A stretch of DNA of 44,324 nt from Woeseiaceae bacterium (GTDB lineage Bacteria > Pseudomonadota > Gammaproteobacteria > Steroidobacterales > Woeseiaceae), in the NCBI GenBank assembly GCA_013001045.1, contig JABDNG010000018.1, forward strand, positions 1 through 44,324. The letters are read 5' to 3'. Below are positions 26,524 through 35,593 of this stretch, in pieces. A program made the translations under genes and the position numbers. The notes under the pieces are model-generated. The model worked only from the letters and a program-made list of their open reading frames with translations. It ran no database searches and had not been told where the DNA came from. Numbering within the stretch: position 1 is the stretch's first letter; the number at the start of each line of letters is the position of its first letter.

Positions 26524-27920
26524 GTGAAGGTCCTCGGATCGGCAACACGACCGCGAACCGCAGACGCGGCGGCTGTTGCCGGGCTCGCCAGTACCGTTCG
26601 AGCACCGACACCCTGACGACCTTCGAAGTTTCTATTGCTGGTACTCACACTCAGCTTTCCCTGCGGAACGACGTCACCGTTCATGCCGATGCACATGGAA
26701 CAGCCAGCCTCGCGCCATTCGGCACCGGCTTGCACGATGATCCGGTCGAGGCCCTTCGCTTCCGCCTCATTCTTGACCTGTTGCGATCCGGGCACGACCA
26801 ACATGCGCACGCCGTCCGCAATTTTCCGCCCATTCAATACGCGGGCCACTTCTTCGATGTCCGACAAGCGACCGTTGGTGCAACTGCCGACGAAGACGAC
26901 GTCGACGGCGTTATCGGTCATTGGCTTGCCCGATTCTATACGCATGTAGTTGAGCGCCTTCCTGAAGCTTGGGTCGTCGCCGCCATCGGGTACCGGATCG
27001 TTGATCCCGACCACCATGCCGGGGTTGGTACCAAAGGTCACCATAGGCTGCAGCGTGTCCGCCGCGAGAGTCACGGCCGCGTCAAATTCGGCACCTTCAT
27101 CCGTGCGCAGGCCTCTCCAGCGCGCGAGTGCAGCATCCCAGTCGGCTCCCCGAGGTGACCGCGGCCTGCCGTGCAGGTATTCGAAAGTTGTGTCGTCGGG
27201 AGCGATCATGCCCGCACGTGCGCCTGCTTCGATCGACATGTTGCAGATCGTCATGCGGCTTTCCATATCGAGGGCGGTGATGGCGGGGCCACGATACTCG
27301 ATGACGTGTCCAGTCCCGCCGTTGACGCCAACCTTACCGATAACAGCAAGGATGATGTCTTTGGCGGAGACACCTCGAGGAGGCTGTCCGTCTATGTTGA
27401 CCGCCAGCGTTTTCGGTTTGCGCTGCAGCAGGCACTGCGTGGCCAATACGTGGCCGACTTCAGTCGTGCCGATGCCGAAGGCGAGGGCGCCGAACGCGCC
27501 ATGCGTGCTGGAATGGCTGTCGCCGCAGACAATGGTCTTGCCGGGTTGGGTGGCACCGAGTTCCGGACCGATAACATGCACGATGCCGCGGTATTCGTTA
27601 CCGAAACCGATCAGGTCAAGGCCAAAATCCTCGCAATTTTGCTCCATTTGTCGAATCTGCCCGGCTGCGCTTTCGCCAACCACGGCGAGGTCCTTGAAGC
27701 TGGACACGGGCGTCGTCGGGGTCGAGTGATCCATGGTCGGCAGCGTAAGATCCGGCCGCCGCACGGGAATGCCCAGTTCACGAAGGACTGTAAACGCCTG
27801 CGGCGTTGTGACTTCGTGAATGATGTGCAAGTCGATGTACAGAACGGCGGGCGTATCCGGCGTTTCGTCGACGACGACATGATCCGCCCACACCTTTTCG
27901 AGAAGCGTTGTCTTGCTCAC
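26520..27920 (-). CDS. leuC: Isopropylmalate isomerase, large subunit
   Basis: LeuC is the [4Fe-4S] aconitase-family subunit that interconverts 2- and 3-isopropylmalate. The 466-residue protein has [11 protein letters not shown] and [11 protein letters not shown], which supply the three cluster cysteines. [18 protein letters not shown] is also present. The length is normal. It begins 13 bases after leuA ends. Confidence 0.97.
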   Translation of the reverse strand: MSKTTLLEKVWADHVVVDETPDTPAVLYIDLHIIHEVTTPQAFTVLRELGIPVRRPDLTLPTMDHSTPTTPVSSFKDLAVVGESAAGQIRQMEQNCEDFGLDLIGFGNEYRGIVHVIGPELGATQPGKTIVCGDSHSSTHGAFGALAFGIGTTEVGHVLATQCLLQRKPKTLAVNIDGQPPRGVSAKDIILAVIGKVGVNGGTGHVIEYRGPAITALDMESRMTICNMSIEAGARAGMIAPDDTTFEYLHGRPRSPRGADWDAALARWRGLRTDEGAEFDAAVTLAADTLQPMVTFGTNPGMVVGINDPVPDGGDDPSFRKALNYMRIESGKPMTDNAVDVVFVGSCTNGRLSDIEEVARVLNGRKIADGVRMLVVPGSQQVKNEAEAKGLDRIIVQAGAEWREAGCSMCIGMNGDVVPQGKLSVSTSNRNFEGRQGVGARTVLASPATAAASAVRGRVADPRTFT

Positions 27921-27933
27921 TTGCTTTTTCAGC

Positions 27934-29499
27934 CTAAATAGTCGCTTGTTCCGGTGTCGGTTTGCCGGGTCCGGAAAGCCCCTGTTGCTTGCGGCGCAGA
28001 ATTCGATTCATGACCTCGAGACATGCACGGCAGCCTGCCTCAACGATGTCGACGCTGGCGCCTCGCCCGCGGTAGCTTTCGCCGTCGTACTCGACAGTAA
28101 CGGTGACCTCGCCCTGAGCATCCTCGCCAATCGATGCGCTGTGCAGTTCGAAATTGCGCAGCGTGAGTTCCACGCCGGTACTTTTCTCGAGCGCGAGAAA
28201 AGCAGCTGCGACCGGACCGTCGCCATGCGAACTTTTGACGGTCTCTTTGCCGTTTTCGTCAATGAGCGTGACGGCCGCGGTGGCAGGCTGGTCCGTGTGC
28301 GTCTGGACCTCCAGCGACTTGAGTGTCCAGGGACCGGACGATGCGCTGTCAGCGTTCATGATGATAGCTTCGATATCGCCGTCGTAGACATCTTTTTTCT
28401 TGTCAGCGAGCTTCTTAAATTCCTGGAAAGCGCGATTGGTCTCGAACTCGTCGAGTTCGAAGCCCAGTTCCTGAACGCGATCCCTGAACGCGTGTCGACC
28501 ACTGTGTTTACCCATGACCAGGTTTGACTTGCTCAGGCCGACGTCTTCCGGTCGCATGATTTCGTAAGTCGAGGCATGTTGCAGCATGCCGTGCTGATGA
28601 ATCCCGGCTTCATGCGCGAATGCGTTTTCGCCGACAATCGCTTTGTTCCTCGGCGCGTGCATGCCTGTGATGCTCGACACAAGGCGCGAGGTCGGATACA
28701 GGCGCGTCGTGTCAATCGCGGTCTCGAGGCCGAAGAACTCGGCGCGCGTTTTGATGGCCATCACGGCTTCTTCGAGGCTGCAATTGCCGGCCCGTTCGCC
28801 GATACCGTTGATCGTGCACTCGATTTGGCGCGCTCCGGCATTCACGGCTGCGAGGCTATTGGCGACAGCCATACCGAGATCGTTGTGACAATGGACACTC
28901 AGAATGATGTCGTCGATACGCTCGACGTGGTCCTTGAGATAACGAAACAGGTGGTCGAATTCAGCGGGCACCGTGTAGCCGACGGTATCCGGAATGTTCA
29001 CGGTCGTTGCGCCGGCCTCGATTGCCGCCGAGACCACTTCGGCGAGATAGGATAGCTCCGTGCGCGATGCATCCTCGGGGGAGAACTCAACATCCTCGAC
29101 GAGCTCCCGAGCCATCTCTATTGCACCGACAGCGCTTCTGATGATTTCTTCCTTCGCCATCTTGAGCTTGTGCTCCCGATGGATCGCACTGGTTGCAACG
29201 AACACATGGATGCGATGGCGCCCGGCGCCTTTGACCGCGTTGTAGACCTTTTCGATGTCGCCGGGGTTGCATCGGGCGAGGCCGCAAATGACAGGTCCGA
29301 AGTCGCGGTCCGCGATTGCCTTGACCGACTCAAAGTCGCCCGGCGACGCGGCCGGAAAACCGGCTTCTATGATGTCGACGTTGAGTTCAGATAGCGCCTT
29401 CGCAACACGGAGTTTTTCACTGAGCGTCATGCTGCAGCCCGGGGCCTGTTCCCCGTCGCGTAAGGTCGTGTCGAAAATGCGAATCTGCTTATCTGACAT
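27934..29499 (-). CDS. leuA: 2-isopropylmalate synthase
   Basis: LeuA condenses 2-oxoisovalerate with acetyl-CoA, the first step of the leucine branch. The 521-residue protein starts [18 protein letters not shown], with catalytic R14/D15. The metal histidines are in [12 protein letters not shown], and the family text is NGIGERAGN. The C-terminal ~130 residues form the LeuA regulatory domain that binds leucine for feedback inhibition, so both feedback and leader control are possible. It is 50 bases downstream of ilvC. Confidence 0.97.
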   Translation of the reverse strand: MSDKQIRIFDTTLRDGEQAPGCSMTLSEKLRVAKALSELNVDIIEAGFPAASPGDFESVKAIADRDFGPVICGLARCNPGDIEKVYNAVKGAGRHRIHVFVATSAIHREHKLKMAKEEIIRSAVGAIEMARELVEDVEFSPEDASRTELSYLAEVVSAAIEAGATTVNIPDTVGYTVPAEFDHLFRYLKDHVERIDDIILSVHCHNDLGMAVANSLAAVNAGARQIECTINGIGERAGNCSLEEAVMAIKTRAEFFGLETAIDTTRLYPTSRLVSSITGMHAPRNKAIVGENAFAHEAGIHQHGMLQHASTYEIMRPEDVGLSKSNLVMGKHSGRHAFRDRVQELGFELDEFETNRAFQEFKKLADKKKDVYDGDIEAIIMNADSASSGPWTLKSLEVQTHTDQPATAAVTLIDENGKETVKSSHGDGPVAAAFLALEKSTGVELTLRNFELHSASIGEDAQGEVTVTVEYDGESYRGRGASVDIVEAGCRACLEVMNRILRRKQQGLSGPGKPTPEQATI

Positions 29500-29549
29500 C
29501 GGATTTATCCTCCGGTCTTACCTCTGGTTACTAGAATTGACGTCGCGGC

Positions 29550-30536
29550 CTAGTCTTCCAGCCAGTCCATGCGACCGCGCAAATCGGCGCCGACCTTTTC
29601 GATCGGATGGTCGAGATCCGCTTTCATCATGCGTTTGAACTCGGGCATGCCGTTCTCGTTCTCCGCTATCCAGTTGCGGGCAAACGTGCCGTCCTGAATG
29701 TCGGTGAGGACGTCTTTCATTGCCGCGCGCGAAGCCGCGTCGACCACTCTGGGGCCGCTGACCATGTCGCCCCATGCTGCTGTGTCGCTAATGAACTTGT
29801 GCATCTTTCGCAGCCCACCTTCATGCAATAGGTCGACAATCAGCTTCAGCTCATGCATGACCTCGTAGTAGGCCACTTCCGGCTGGTACCCGGCCTCGAC
29901 CAGGGTTTCGAATCCGGCAACAATCAGCTCCGTCGCGCCACCGCACAGCACCGCTTGTTCGCCGAAGAGATCCGTTTCCGTTTCTTCGGCGAATGTCGTT
30001 TCAATAACGCCGGCACGGGCGCCACCGATGCCGGCGGAGTAGGCCAGCGCGACCTTCAAGGCATCGCCAGTCGCATCCTGATGCACGGCGACCAGGCATG
30101 GAACGCCGTGGCCTTCTTCGTACTGACGCCGCACCAGGCCACCCGGCCCCTTGGGTGCAATTAATGCGACATCAAGATCGCTGCGTGGCTCGACCTGCTT
30201 GTAATGCACGGCGAACCCGTGTGCGAACAACAGGGTTGCGCCGTTGTCGATGTCGTCGACGACCGATTGGTAGAGGGATTTCTGTACCATATCCGGGGTC
30301 AGGAACATCACGATTTTCGCCTTCCTGACTGCGTCATTGGGCTCCATGACCGTCAGACCGTCCGCTTTGGCTTTCGCCCAGCTCGCGCCGTTGCTGCGCA
30401 GCCCAACGACGACATTGAATCCGCTGTCCTTGAGATTCAATGCGTGCGCGCGACCCTGGCTGCCATAGCCCAAGATGGTGATCTGGCGATCTGCCAGACA
30501 GGAAATATCGACGTCTGCTTCCGAGTACATTTGCAT
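29550..30536 (-). CDS. ilvC: Ketol-acid reductoisomerase, class I
   Basis: IlvC isomerises and reduces acetolactate or acetohydroxybutyrate with NADPH and magnesium. The 328-residue length and lack of a duplicated C-terminal domain mark the short class I form. [15 protein letters not shown] is the dinucleotide loop, followed by [12 protein letters not shown] with the residues that read the 2'-phosphate. The metal ligands sit in [13 protein letters not shown] and nearby glutamates. The start may be ATG 30536 or ATG 30530. It is the first structural gene after the leucine-rich leader and attenuator. Confidence 0.97.
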   Translation of the reverse strand: MQMYSEADVDISCLADRQITILGYGSQGRAHALNLKDSGFNVVVGLRSNGASWAKAKADGLTVMEPNDAVRKAKIVMFLTPDMVQKSLYQSVVDDIDNGATLLFAHGFAVHYKQVEPRSDLDVALIAPKGPGGLVRRQYEEGHGVPCLVAVHQDATGDALKVALAYSAGIGGARAGVIETTFAEETETDLFGEQAVLCGGATELIVAGFETLVEAGYQPEVAYYEVMHELKLIVDLLHEGGLRKMHKFISDTAAWGDMVSGPRVVDAASRAAMKDVLTDIQDGTFARNWIAENENGMPEFKRMMKADLDHPIEKVGADLRGRMDWLED

Positions 30537-30566
30537 GGTGGTTCCTCAGCCTGATGCAATTCTCAT

Positions 30567-30602
30567 AAAAAAAACCCCACTATCCATCTGGATGCGGGGT
30601 TT
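30567..30602 (-). terminator. Intrinsic terminator/attenuator upstream of ilvC
   Basis: On the minus strand AAACCCC (30602-30596) pairs with GGGGTTT (30578-30572). An inner ATCC/GGAT stem with AGAT loop completes it, followed directly by eight T. It lies 30 bases before the ilvC start and downstream of the leucine-rich mini-ORF. GCGGG at 30634-30630, across the mini-ORF stop, can pair with CCCGC of its 5' arm as an antiterminator. Confidence 0.88.
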
Positions 30603-30626
30603 ACGTGTCCGTGAACTGGATACGCG

Positions 30627-30713
30627 CTACCCGCTGTGCCTCCCGAGGAGCGGCAGGCCGAGTCGCAATGCGAGCAGCTTGTTCAGCGATGAATTCTTGT
30701 GCGGTCCAGTCAT
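30627..30713 (-). CDS. Leucine-rich leader peptide of ilvC-leuACDB (28 residues)
   Basis: ATG 30713 opens a 28-codon frame ending at TAG 30629-30627. The centre reads SSLNKLLALRLGLPLLG: eight leucines in 14 residues (10-23). The stop lies 25 bases before the terminator stem. This is the classic layout of a transcription-attenuation leader: shortage of charged leucyl-tRNA would stall the ribosome, free the downstream GCGGG, and favour antitermination. No strong ribosome site is seen before the ATG, and the predicted transcript start is only a few bases upstream. An overlapping 41-codon frame (30726-30601) is not leucine-rich. Confidence 0.65.
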   Translation of the reverse strand: MTGPHKNSSLNKLLALRLGLPLLGRHSG

Positions 30714-30721
30714 AGCGCCGA

Positions 30722-30750
30722 ATCATGTTGTAACGCCGGAATGATGTCAA
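30722..30750 (-). promoter_or_regulatory. Predicted promoter of ilvC-leuACDB
   Basis: On the minus strand a perfect TTGACA (30750-30745) is followed after 17 bases by CATGAT (30727-30722), four of six bases matching the -10 consensus. The transcript would start near 30715, just before the leucine-rich ORF. Confidence 0.55.
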
Positions 30751-31045
30751 CCATTGCTTAACCAGTTACGGGTGTTACTAAACAAAGACGATTAACAAAC
30801 ATTCCTAAGGCCATAATTAAGAAGGGCTAACGGGCGCGTACGGCCGAAATTCCCAATACCTTCTATTAGGGTCGCAAACGAGCTCGCGAATAGTGCGCCA
30901 GTCTTCGACAAGGATTGCGTCGTTACCGATCGTGTGTGCGGTGTTAAATCGCAACACCGAAATGGCGGATAGGTTGTTAAGAATTATGTAGTTCTTGGGC
31001 TGGTGATCTGGCAAGCATGTGTTATTCTTGGGCCCGAAGGACAGG
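30751..31045. other. Non-coding stretch before the TonB operon
   Basis: This AT-richer stretch contains no gene I can support. A 65-codon minus frame (31014-30817) lacks a ribosome site and shows no family resemblance that I trust. It may hold upstream control sites for the divergent ilvC and TonB operons. Confidence 0.4.
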
Positions 31046-31131
31046 GGAACCTTACGAACACAGGAACAAATGGCGGGGAAGCTTCGGCAAAGCCGGGGTA
31101 GCCAGAGACTAGAGTGAGAAAGTCAGGTTCC
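31046..31131 (+). ncRNA. Candidate structured leader RNA upstream of the TonB operon
   Basis: GGAACCT (31046-31052) and AGGTTCC (31125-31131) would close an 86-base domain. Inside, TGGC/GCCA encloses CTTCGGC-AAA-GCCGGGG, and GACT/AGTC makes a small hairpin. The pieces CACAGG, GCAAAGCC and GTCAGGTT appear in the order and rough spacing of c-di-GMP-I (GEMM) riboswitches, but the fit is incomplete and I do not claim that family. It lies 165 bases before the DUF3450 start codon and upstream of the predicted promoter at 31243. It would therefore need its own upstream promoter to be in the transcript. Confidence 0.3.
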
Positions 31132-31242
31132 AAAGCAAAATAAAATGATCGCCGCGCGGCGTAAGTGGAGAGGGTCGCGTGCGCAATGGATAACGTAATC
31201 TACGGTATCGCATAAAGTTTGTGCATGTATTCAACGGATACG

Positions 31243-31270
31243 TTGCATCCCTCTCTGTAACTATTAATAA
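31243..31270 (+). promoter_or_regulatory. Predicted promoter of the TonB operon
   Basis: TTGCAT (31243-31248), a 16-base spacer and TAATAA (31265-31270) give a reasonable sigma-70 promoter. The strong ribosome site AAGGAG (31286-31291) sits five bases before ATG 31297. Confidence 0.45.
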
Positions 31271-31296
31271 CAACATAAGACCATCAAGGAGCGTTC

Positions 31297-32076
31297 ATGA
31301 ATCGGTGCATAAGCAGCAGTCGGCGCATTACCGCGGCGTTTTTCGCAACAACGGTGATCGCGCTCTCCGGCAGCGTTTTCGCCCAGACCGTCGATCAGAT
31401 ATTGCAGGCTGATCAACGTCGTTTGAACCTGGCCCAACAATCGCAGGAGCGTATCAACAAGATTGTTGAAGGAACGCGTTCTCTCGAAGACCAGTATCGG
31501 GCCATCAATAAGGAAATCGACGGACTGAAAGTCTATAACCGCCTGATGCGGGCGCAGGTTGAGGGCCAGTCAGCGGTCCTGGAAGACATCGGATTATCGA
31601 TGGACCAGGTTGACGTCATAAACCGCCAGATTTTCCCGTTGATGGAACGCATGATCGACGGTATCGATCAGTCCGTGAAGTTGGACATTCCATTCCTGAT
31701 GGACGAACGCAATGAACGTATCGCCGCTCTTAAAGAGATTATGGAGCGCTCCGATGTCAGCGTTGCGGAGAAATTCCGTAAGGTGATGGAGGCCTACCAG
31801 ATCGAGAATGACTACGGCACGACGATCGAGAATTACACGCAGTCGTTGACCATCGATGGTTCGACGCGATCATTCAACATGTTGCGCATTGGCCGTATCG
31901 GCCTTTACTTCCAGTCCGACGACACAAAGATCACGGGTCGTTGGGACAACGAAGCGCGTAACTGGGTCATCGATGACTCGGCGCGCAACGAAGTGCGCAA
32001 GGGTTTGCGGGTCGCGAGGCAATTGATTGCGCCGGAACTCATTATCGTTCCTGTTCCAGCTGCGGAGGCTACCTAA
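31297..32076 (+). CDS. DUF3450 family periplasmic protein
   Basis: This 259-residue protein has an N-terminal signal peptide (cut near SVFA-Q, about residue 29). A long heptad-rich coiled coil follows (residues ~30-110: QILQADQRRLNLAQQSQERI onward). The globular end contains SMDQVDVINRQIFPLMERM and GRIGLYFQSDD, matching DUF3450. The family is found at the head of TonB2-type operons in marine gammaproteobacteria, and its biochemical role is not known. ATG 31297 follows an ideal AAGGAG. The next gene starts immediately after its stop, so it is the first gene of this seven-gene unit. Confidence 0.85.
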   Translation: MNRCISSSRRITAAFFATTVIALSGSVFAQTVDQILQADQRRLNLAQQSQERINKIVEGTRSLEDQYRAINKEIDGLKVYNRLMRAQVEGQSAVLEDIGLSMDQVDVINRQIFPLMERMIDGIDQSVKLDIPFLMDERNERIAALKEIMERSDVSVAEKFRKVMEAYQIENDYGTTIENYTQSLTIDGSTRSFNMLRIGRIGLYFQSDDTKITGRWDNEARNWVIDDSARNEVRKGLRVARQLIAPELIIVPVPAAEAT

Positions 32077-33444
32077 ATGAAACGTATTACACTCATTATC
32101 GCCGCCGGGCTGCTGAGTCTGGGAGTTGTTACCACGGCAAATGCGCAGGACGACGGAGCTCGAAGCATGTCGGAACTTCTGCGTCTTATCGAGCAGGGGC
32201 AGGCACGCGATTCGCAAGAAGCCCGACGACGCGAAGCGGCGTTCGCTCAAAACAAGAATCAACAACAGTCGCTTCTGAATCAGGCCCGTGCCGCACGTAC
32301 AGCCGAGGAAAATACGAGCGCCAGGCTCGAACAGCAGTTCGAGGAAAATCAACAGCAAATCATAACGGCCCGTCAAGCACTTGACGAGCGCCTGGGTGCC
32401 TTGAAAGAGCTGTTCGGCGTTTTGCAGACCGTGGCGGGTGATGCTCAGGGGCGTTTTAACGCATCGCTGACAAACATCGAGTATCCGGATCGTTCGAGCT
32501 TTCTCGTTGAACTAGGCAGCAAGATGGCCGGTTCGAGCAGTCTTGCATCGATCGAGGACATCGAGACGTTATGGGCGATGTTGCAGAAGGAAGTCGTTGA
32601 GACCGGTAAGGTCGTTCGCTTCAATCATCTCGTCACAAAAGCCGATGGCCAGCAGGAAGAAATGGAAGTTGTCCGCGTGGGCGCCTTCAATATTGTTTCC
32701 GAAAATGGCTACCTGGAATACGACTCGGGTGAGAAATCGCTTGCCGAGCTGCTGCGGCAGCCTGACGGGCGCTATGCATCGACAACGGGCGACCTGATGG
32801 ACGCCGACGGTGGTGTCGTTCCATTTGGCGTCGATGTCACGAAGGGCGGCATTCTTGGTCTGCTTGTCGAGTCACCGACGATCAGGGATCGAATCGAGCA
32901 GGGCGGTATAGTGGGTTACTGCATTATCGCGCTCGGCATTATCGGCCTGATTATCGCCGTTCTTCGCTGGTTCGCGTTGTCCAACGACAGTCGCAAGGTT
33001 ACAGCACAGCTCAAGCGTGATACGGCCAGCACGGATAATCCGCTGGGTCGCGTCCTCGCCGCTTACGAGAGTAATACCGGGGCGGATACCGAGACCATGG
33101 AGCTTAAACTCAGCGAGGCAGCACTGAAGGAAATGCCGGGACTGACCAAGGGTTTGCTGTTTATCAAGGTTGTTGCGGCCGTGGCACCGCTCATGGGTCT
33201 GCTTGGAACGGTTACCGGTATGATCAAGACCTTCCAGGTGATCACGCTTTATGGTGCGGGTGATCCGAAGATGATGGCGGGCGGTATCTCGCAGGCGTTG
33301 ATGACAACCGTATTGGGCCTTTGTGTCGCAATTCCGATGGTATTGCTGCACACGGTCGTCAGTGGTCAGAGTCGCAAGATTGTCAACATTCTTCAGTCGC
33401 AGAGTGCAGGCCTGGTTGCTCAGCACTCTGAAAAGACTCACTAA
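32077..33444 (+). CDS. Large ExbB/TolQ-family proton channel protein (TtpC-like)
   Basis: The 455-residue protein has a cleavable signal (TTANAQ). A long periplasmic part follows (about 24-270), beginning with a Gln/Arg-rich coiled coil and then a compact domain. A membrane span lies at about 278-298. The C-terminal MotA/TolQ/ExbB domain has the family core APLMGLLGTVTGMIKTFQVIT and GGISQALMTTVLGLCVAIP. This build matches TtpC, the extra ExbB-like protein of Vibrio TonB2 systems, which is needed for that system to work. It probably links the inner-membrane motor to partners across the periplasm. Confidence 0.9.
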   Translation: MKRITLIIAAGLLSLGVVTTANAQDDGARSMSELLRLIEQGQARDSQEARRREAAFAQNKNQQQSLLNQARAARTAEENTSARLEQQFEENQQQIITARQALDERLGALKELFGVLQTVAGDAQGRFNASLTNIEYPDRSSFLVELGSKMAGSSSLASIEDIETLWAMLQKEVVETGKVVRFNHLVTKADGQQEEMEVVRVGAFNIVSENGYLEYDSGEKSLAELLRQPDGRYASTTGDLMDADGGVVPFGVDVTKGGILGLLVESPTIRDRIEQGGIVGYCIIALGIIGLIIAVLRWFALSNDSRKVTAQLKRDTASTDNPLGRVLAAYESNTGADTETMELKLSEAALKEMPGLTKGLLFIKVVAAVAPLMGLLGTVTGMIKTFQVITLYGAGDPKMMAGGISQALMTTVLGLCVAIPMVLLHTVVSGQSRKIVNILQSQSAGLVAQHSEKTH

Positions 33445-33461
33445 CGCTACGAGGAGTCGCG

Positions 33462-33989
33462 ATGCTTTGGCTTGCTGATGCTGTAGAGGCAATTCGGGAC
33501 TTTATGAGTCTCGGTGGTCCGGTGCTCAAGGTAATCGCAGTCACAATCTTTCTCATGTGGGTTGTGATTGTTGAGCGAATTATGTTTTTCCGCACGTCTA
33601 TGAACCTGATGTCGCGCGAGATTCATGACAATTGGGAATCGAGGCCGGAACGGCGGTCCTGGAATGCACAGCAGATTCGCGAGTTGATGATTTCGCGATT
33701 CAGCGAAGCGACGAACAGGGGTATCAACCTGATCCAGACGCTGGTTGCACTGTGTCCGTTGCTGGGCCTTCTTGGCACGGTGACGGGCATGATCAGCGTG
33801 TTCCAGGTAATGGCTGTCTCCGGTTCCGGTAACGTCCGCGCGATGGCTGCGGGCGTATCCCAGGCTACGGTTCCTACGATGGCTGGAATGGTCGGCGCCC
33901 TGTCGGGCGTCCTTCTTGTAACAATACTTAGCCGCCGTGCGGCTCGTGAAGTCGAATTCCTCGAGGATTCGCTCACGATGGATCACTAG
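33462..33989 (+). CDS. exbB: ExbB-type biopolymer transport protein
   Basis: This 175-residue protein has three membrane spans, the first near residues 22-42 (VIAVTIFLMWVVIVERIMFF). The TolQ/ExbB core follows: CPLLGLLGTVTGMISVFQVMA and AGVSQATVPTMAGMVGALSGV. Together with ExbD it forms the proton-driven motor that energises TonB. It is shorter than E. coli ExbB (244) and resembles the ExbB2 type. It lies 17 bases after the large ExbB and 12 before the first ExbD. Confidence 0.9.
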   Translation: MLWLADAVEAIRDFMSLGGPVLKVIAVTIFLMWVVIVERIMFFRTSMNLMSREIHDNWESRPERRSWNAQQIRELMISRFSEATNRGINLIQTLVALCPLLGLLGTVTGMISVFQVMAVSGSGNVRAMAAGVSQATVPTMAGMVGALSGVLLVTILSRRAAREVEFLEDSLTMDH

Positions 33990-34001
33990 AGGTTAGCTGC
34001 C

Positions 34002-34415
34002 ATGAGTCGCCACCATCTCGCTGATATTCAAGTCGATGAGGATGAGAATGAGATCAACCTGACACCGATGCTCGATGTCGTGTTTATCATGCTCATCTTC
34101 TTTATTGTCACGGCTTCGTTCATCAAGGAAACGGGAATCGACGTCAATCGTCCCGACGCTCCGGTTACGGAGTCAAAGCCGGAAGACGCCAATATCCTGG
34201 TAATGATCAATGCCAATGACGAGATCTGGATCGACCGGCGCCTGATCGATCCGCGTGCGGTGCGTGCCAACATTGAACGTCTGCACGCAGAGAACCCGAA
34301 AGGGTCCGTAGTAATTCAGGCCGACCGCAAGTCGACGAATAAGATGCTCGTGTCAGTCATGGATTCTTCTCGAAATGCTGGCGTGTACAACATATCCATA
34401 GCGGATAGAAATTGA
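34002..34415 (+). CDS. exbD: ExbD paralogue 1
   Basis: The 137-residue ExbD has a short cytoplasmic end rich in Asp/Glu and a single span (PMLDVVFIMLIFFIVTASFI) with the proton-carrying Asp25. A periplasmic domain with ESKPEDANILVMINANDEIW and VIQADRKSTNKMLVSVMD follows. It pairs with the following paralogue. The identical EINLTPMLDVVFIMLIFFIV block in both points to a tandem duplication or an old heterodimer. The start follows a GAGGTTAGC ribosome site. Confidence 0.93.
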   Translation: MSRHHLADIQVDEDENEINLTPMLDVVFIMLIFFIVTASFIKETGIDVNRPDAPVTESKPEDANILVMINANDEIWIDRRLIDPRAVRANIERLHAENPKGSVVIQADRKSTNKMLVSVMDSSRNAGVYNISIADRN

Positions 34416-34440
34416 GCATGAACTCAACAGGACAATAGCG

Positions 34441-34851
34441 ATGCGAAAGAAACACGGTGCTATGGGTGCGGATGAAGAAGAGAATGAGATCAATCTCACT
34501 CCGATGCTGGACGTCGTCTTCATCATGCTCATCTTCTTCATTGTTACGGCGACTTTTATCAAGGAAGCCGGTATCCAGGTCGAGCGTCCGGATACGGTGA
34601 CAGCGGATACTCAGGATGACGCCTCGATCCTGATTGCGATCAGTGCTACAGATGAGATATGGGTCGATCGTAAAAAGCGAGATCCACGTGCCTTACGCTC
34701 GATTCTTGAGCGGCTGCATGCGGAGAATCCGAAAGGCTCCATTGTCATTCAGGCCGATGAGGAATCGACCAACGAGGTCCTGGTTATTGTGATGGAAGCC
34801 GCGAAGGGCGCAGGCGTTTCAAACGTCGCAATTGCGACCGACGACGGTTAG
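34441..34851 (+). CDS. exbD: ExbD paralogue 2
   Basis: This 136-residue second ExbD carries Asp24 in the same PMLDVVFIMLIFFIV span. The periplasmic domain (DDASILIAISATDEIWVDRKKRDPRALR) differs clearly from the first paralogue while keeping the fold. That suggests two distinct subunits in one motor rather than a recent copy. It lies 25 bases after exbD 1. An 84-base gap before tonB includes GAGGAGAA as that gene's ribosome site. Confidence 0.93.
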   Translation: MRKKHGAMGADEEENEINLTPMLDVVFIMLIFFIVTATFIKEAGIQVERPDTVTADTQDDASILIAISATDEIWVDRKKRDPRALRSILERLHAENPKGSIVIQADEESTNEVLVIVMEAAKGAGVSNVAIATDDG

Positions 34852-34935
34852 GAACGATACAGCCGGATATTTGTCATAAACAAGGAGTTGTCGGCGTAAG
34901 TTTCAGCGGCAATTCCCGGTGAGGAGAACTGGACC

Positions 34936-35541
34936 ATGATAGGTCGTTACGTATTTGCAATAGTCATCGGCACCGTCGTTACGCTAACCCTGCTGTTCGT
35001 TATGCAGCTGCTTATTGTTACGGGTAAGACGGCGCTGACAGACCCGCGCGAGCGCCACAAATTAGAGTTTGTTCGCGTCAAGCGCAATGAGAACCTCAAT
35101 ACCGCCGACCTCACACCGGAAAAGCCGCCGAAACCGCCGGAAACACCACCTGAGACTCCACCTCAGGAAATGGACAACATCAACCCGGACGCGCCCACGA
35201 TCAGCGTTGCAGCGCCCACCGTATCGGCTGACACGAGTATCGGTGGCCCCGGGGGGATGAATATCGCGGAGGGCGACTACCTGCCAATCGTCCGGGTGGC
35301 GCCTGTCTACCCGGCCCGCGCATTGTCGCGAGGGCTCGAGGGATTTGTGGATCTGTCGTTCACGGTCACATCGGCCGGCACGGTGAAAGATCCGATTGTC
35401 CTGCAATCATCGAGCAGTTTGTTTGAGCGGGCAGCTACGCGCGCCGTGCTCAAGTTCAAATACAAACCGAGAGTGGTCGATGGTGTTCCAGTCGAAGTTC
35501 CGGGTGTTAAAACGCGTATTTCTTTCCAACTCGAAGAATAA
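34936..35541 (+). CDS. tonB: TonB-family energy transducer
   Basis: The 201-residue protein has an N-terminal membrane anchor (residues ~7-29) and a proline-rich linker (EKPPKPPETPPETPPQEMD). The C-terminal TonB domain has APVYPARALSRGLEGFVDLS and FKYKPRVVDGVPVEVPGVKT. It should span the periplasm and pull on TonB-box receptors. The short length and Pro-Glu-Thr linker fit TonB2-type proteins. No TonB-dependent receptor gene is in this window, so the substrates served are unknown. Confidence 0.93.
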   Translation: MIGRYVFAIVIGTVVTLTLLFVMQLLIVTGKTALTDPRERHKLEFVRVKRNENLNTADLTPEKPPKPPETPPETPPQEMDNINPDAPTISVAAPTVSADTSIGGPGGMNIAEGDYLPIVRVAPVYPARALSRGLEGFVDLSFTVTSAGTVKDPIVLQSSSSLFERAATRAVLKFKYKPRVVDGVPVEVPGVKTRISFQLEE

Positions 35542-35593
35542 CGCCCGTGCGTTTTCAGAGTGAGACGAAGCCGAACAAGAGGGTTATTTTGAC

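Noticed and set aside
30601-30726. 41-codon minus-strand frame overlapping the ilvC leader
   Set aside because: It has no run of branched-chain codons, and its ATG overlaps the predicted -10 box. The leucine-rich frame fits attenuation better.
30817-31014. 65-codon minus-strand ORF
   Set aside because: It has no ribosome site, no clear family and no partner. A faint likeness to the start of MurB-type proteins is too weak to use.
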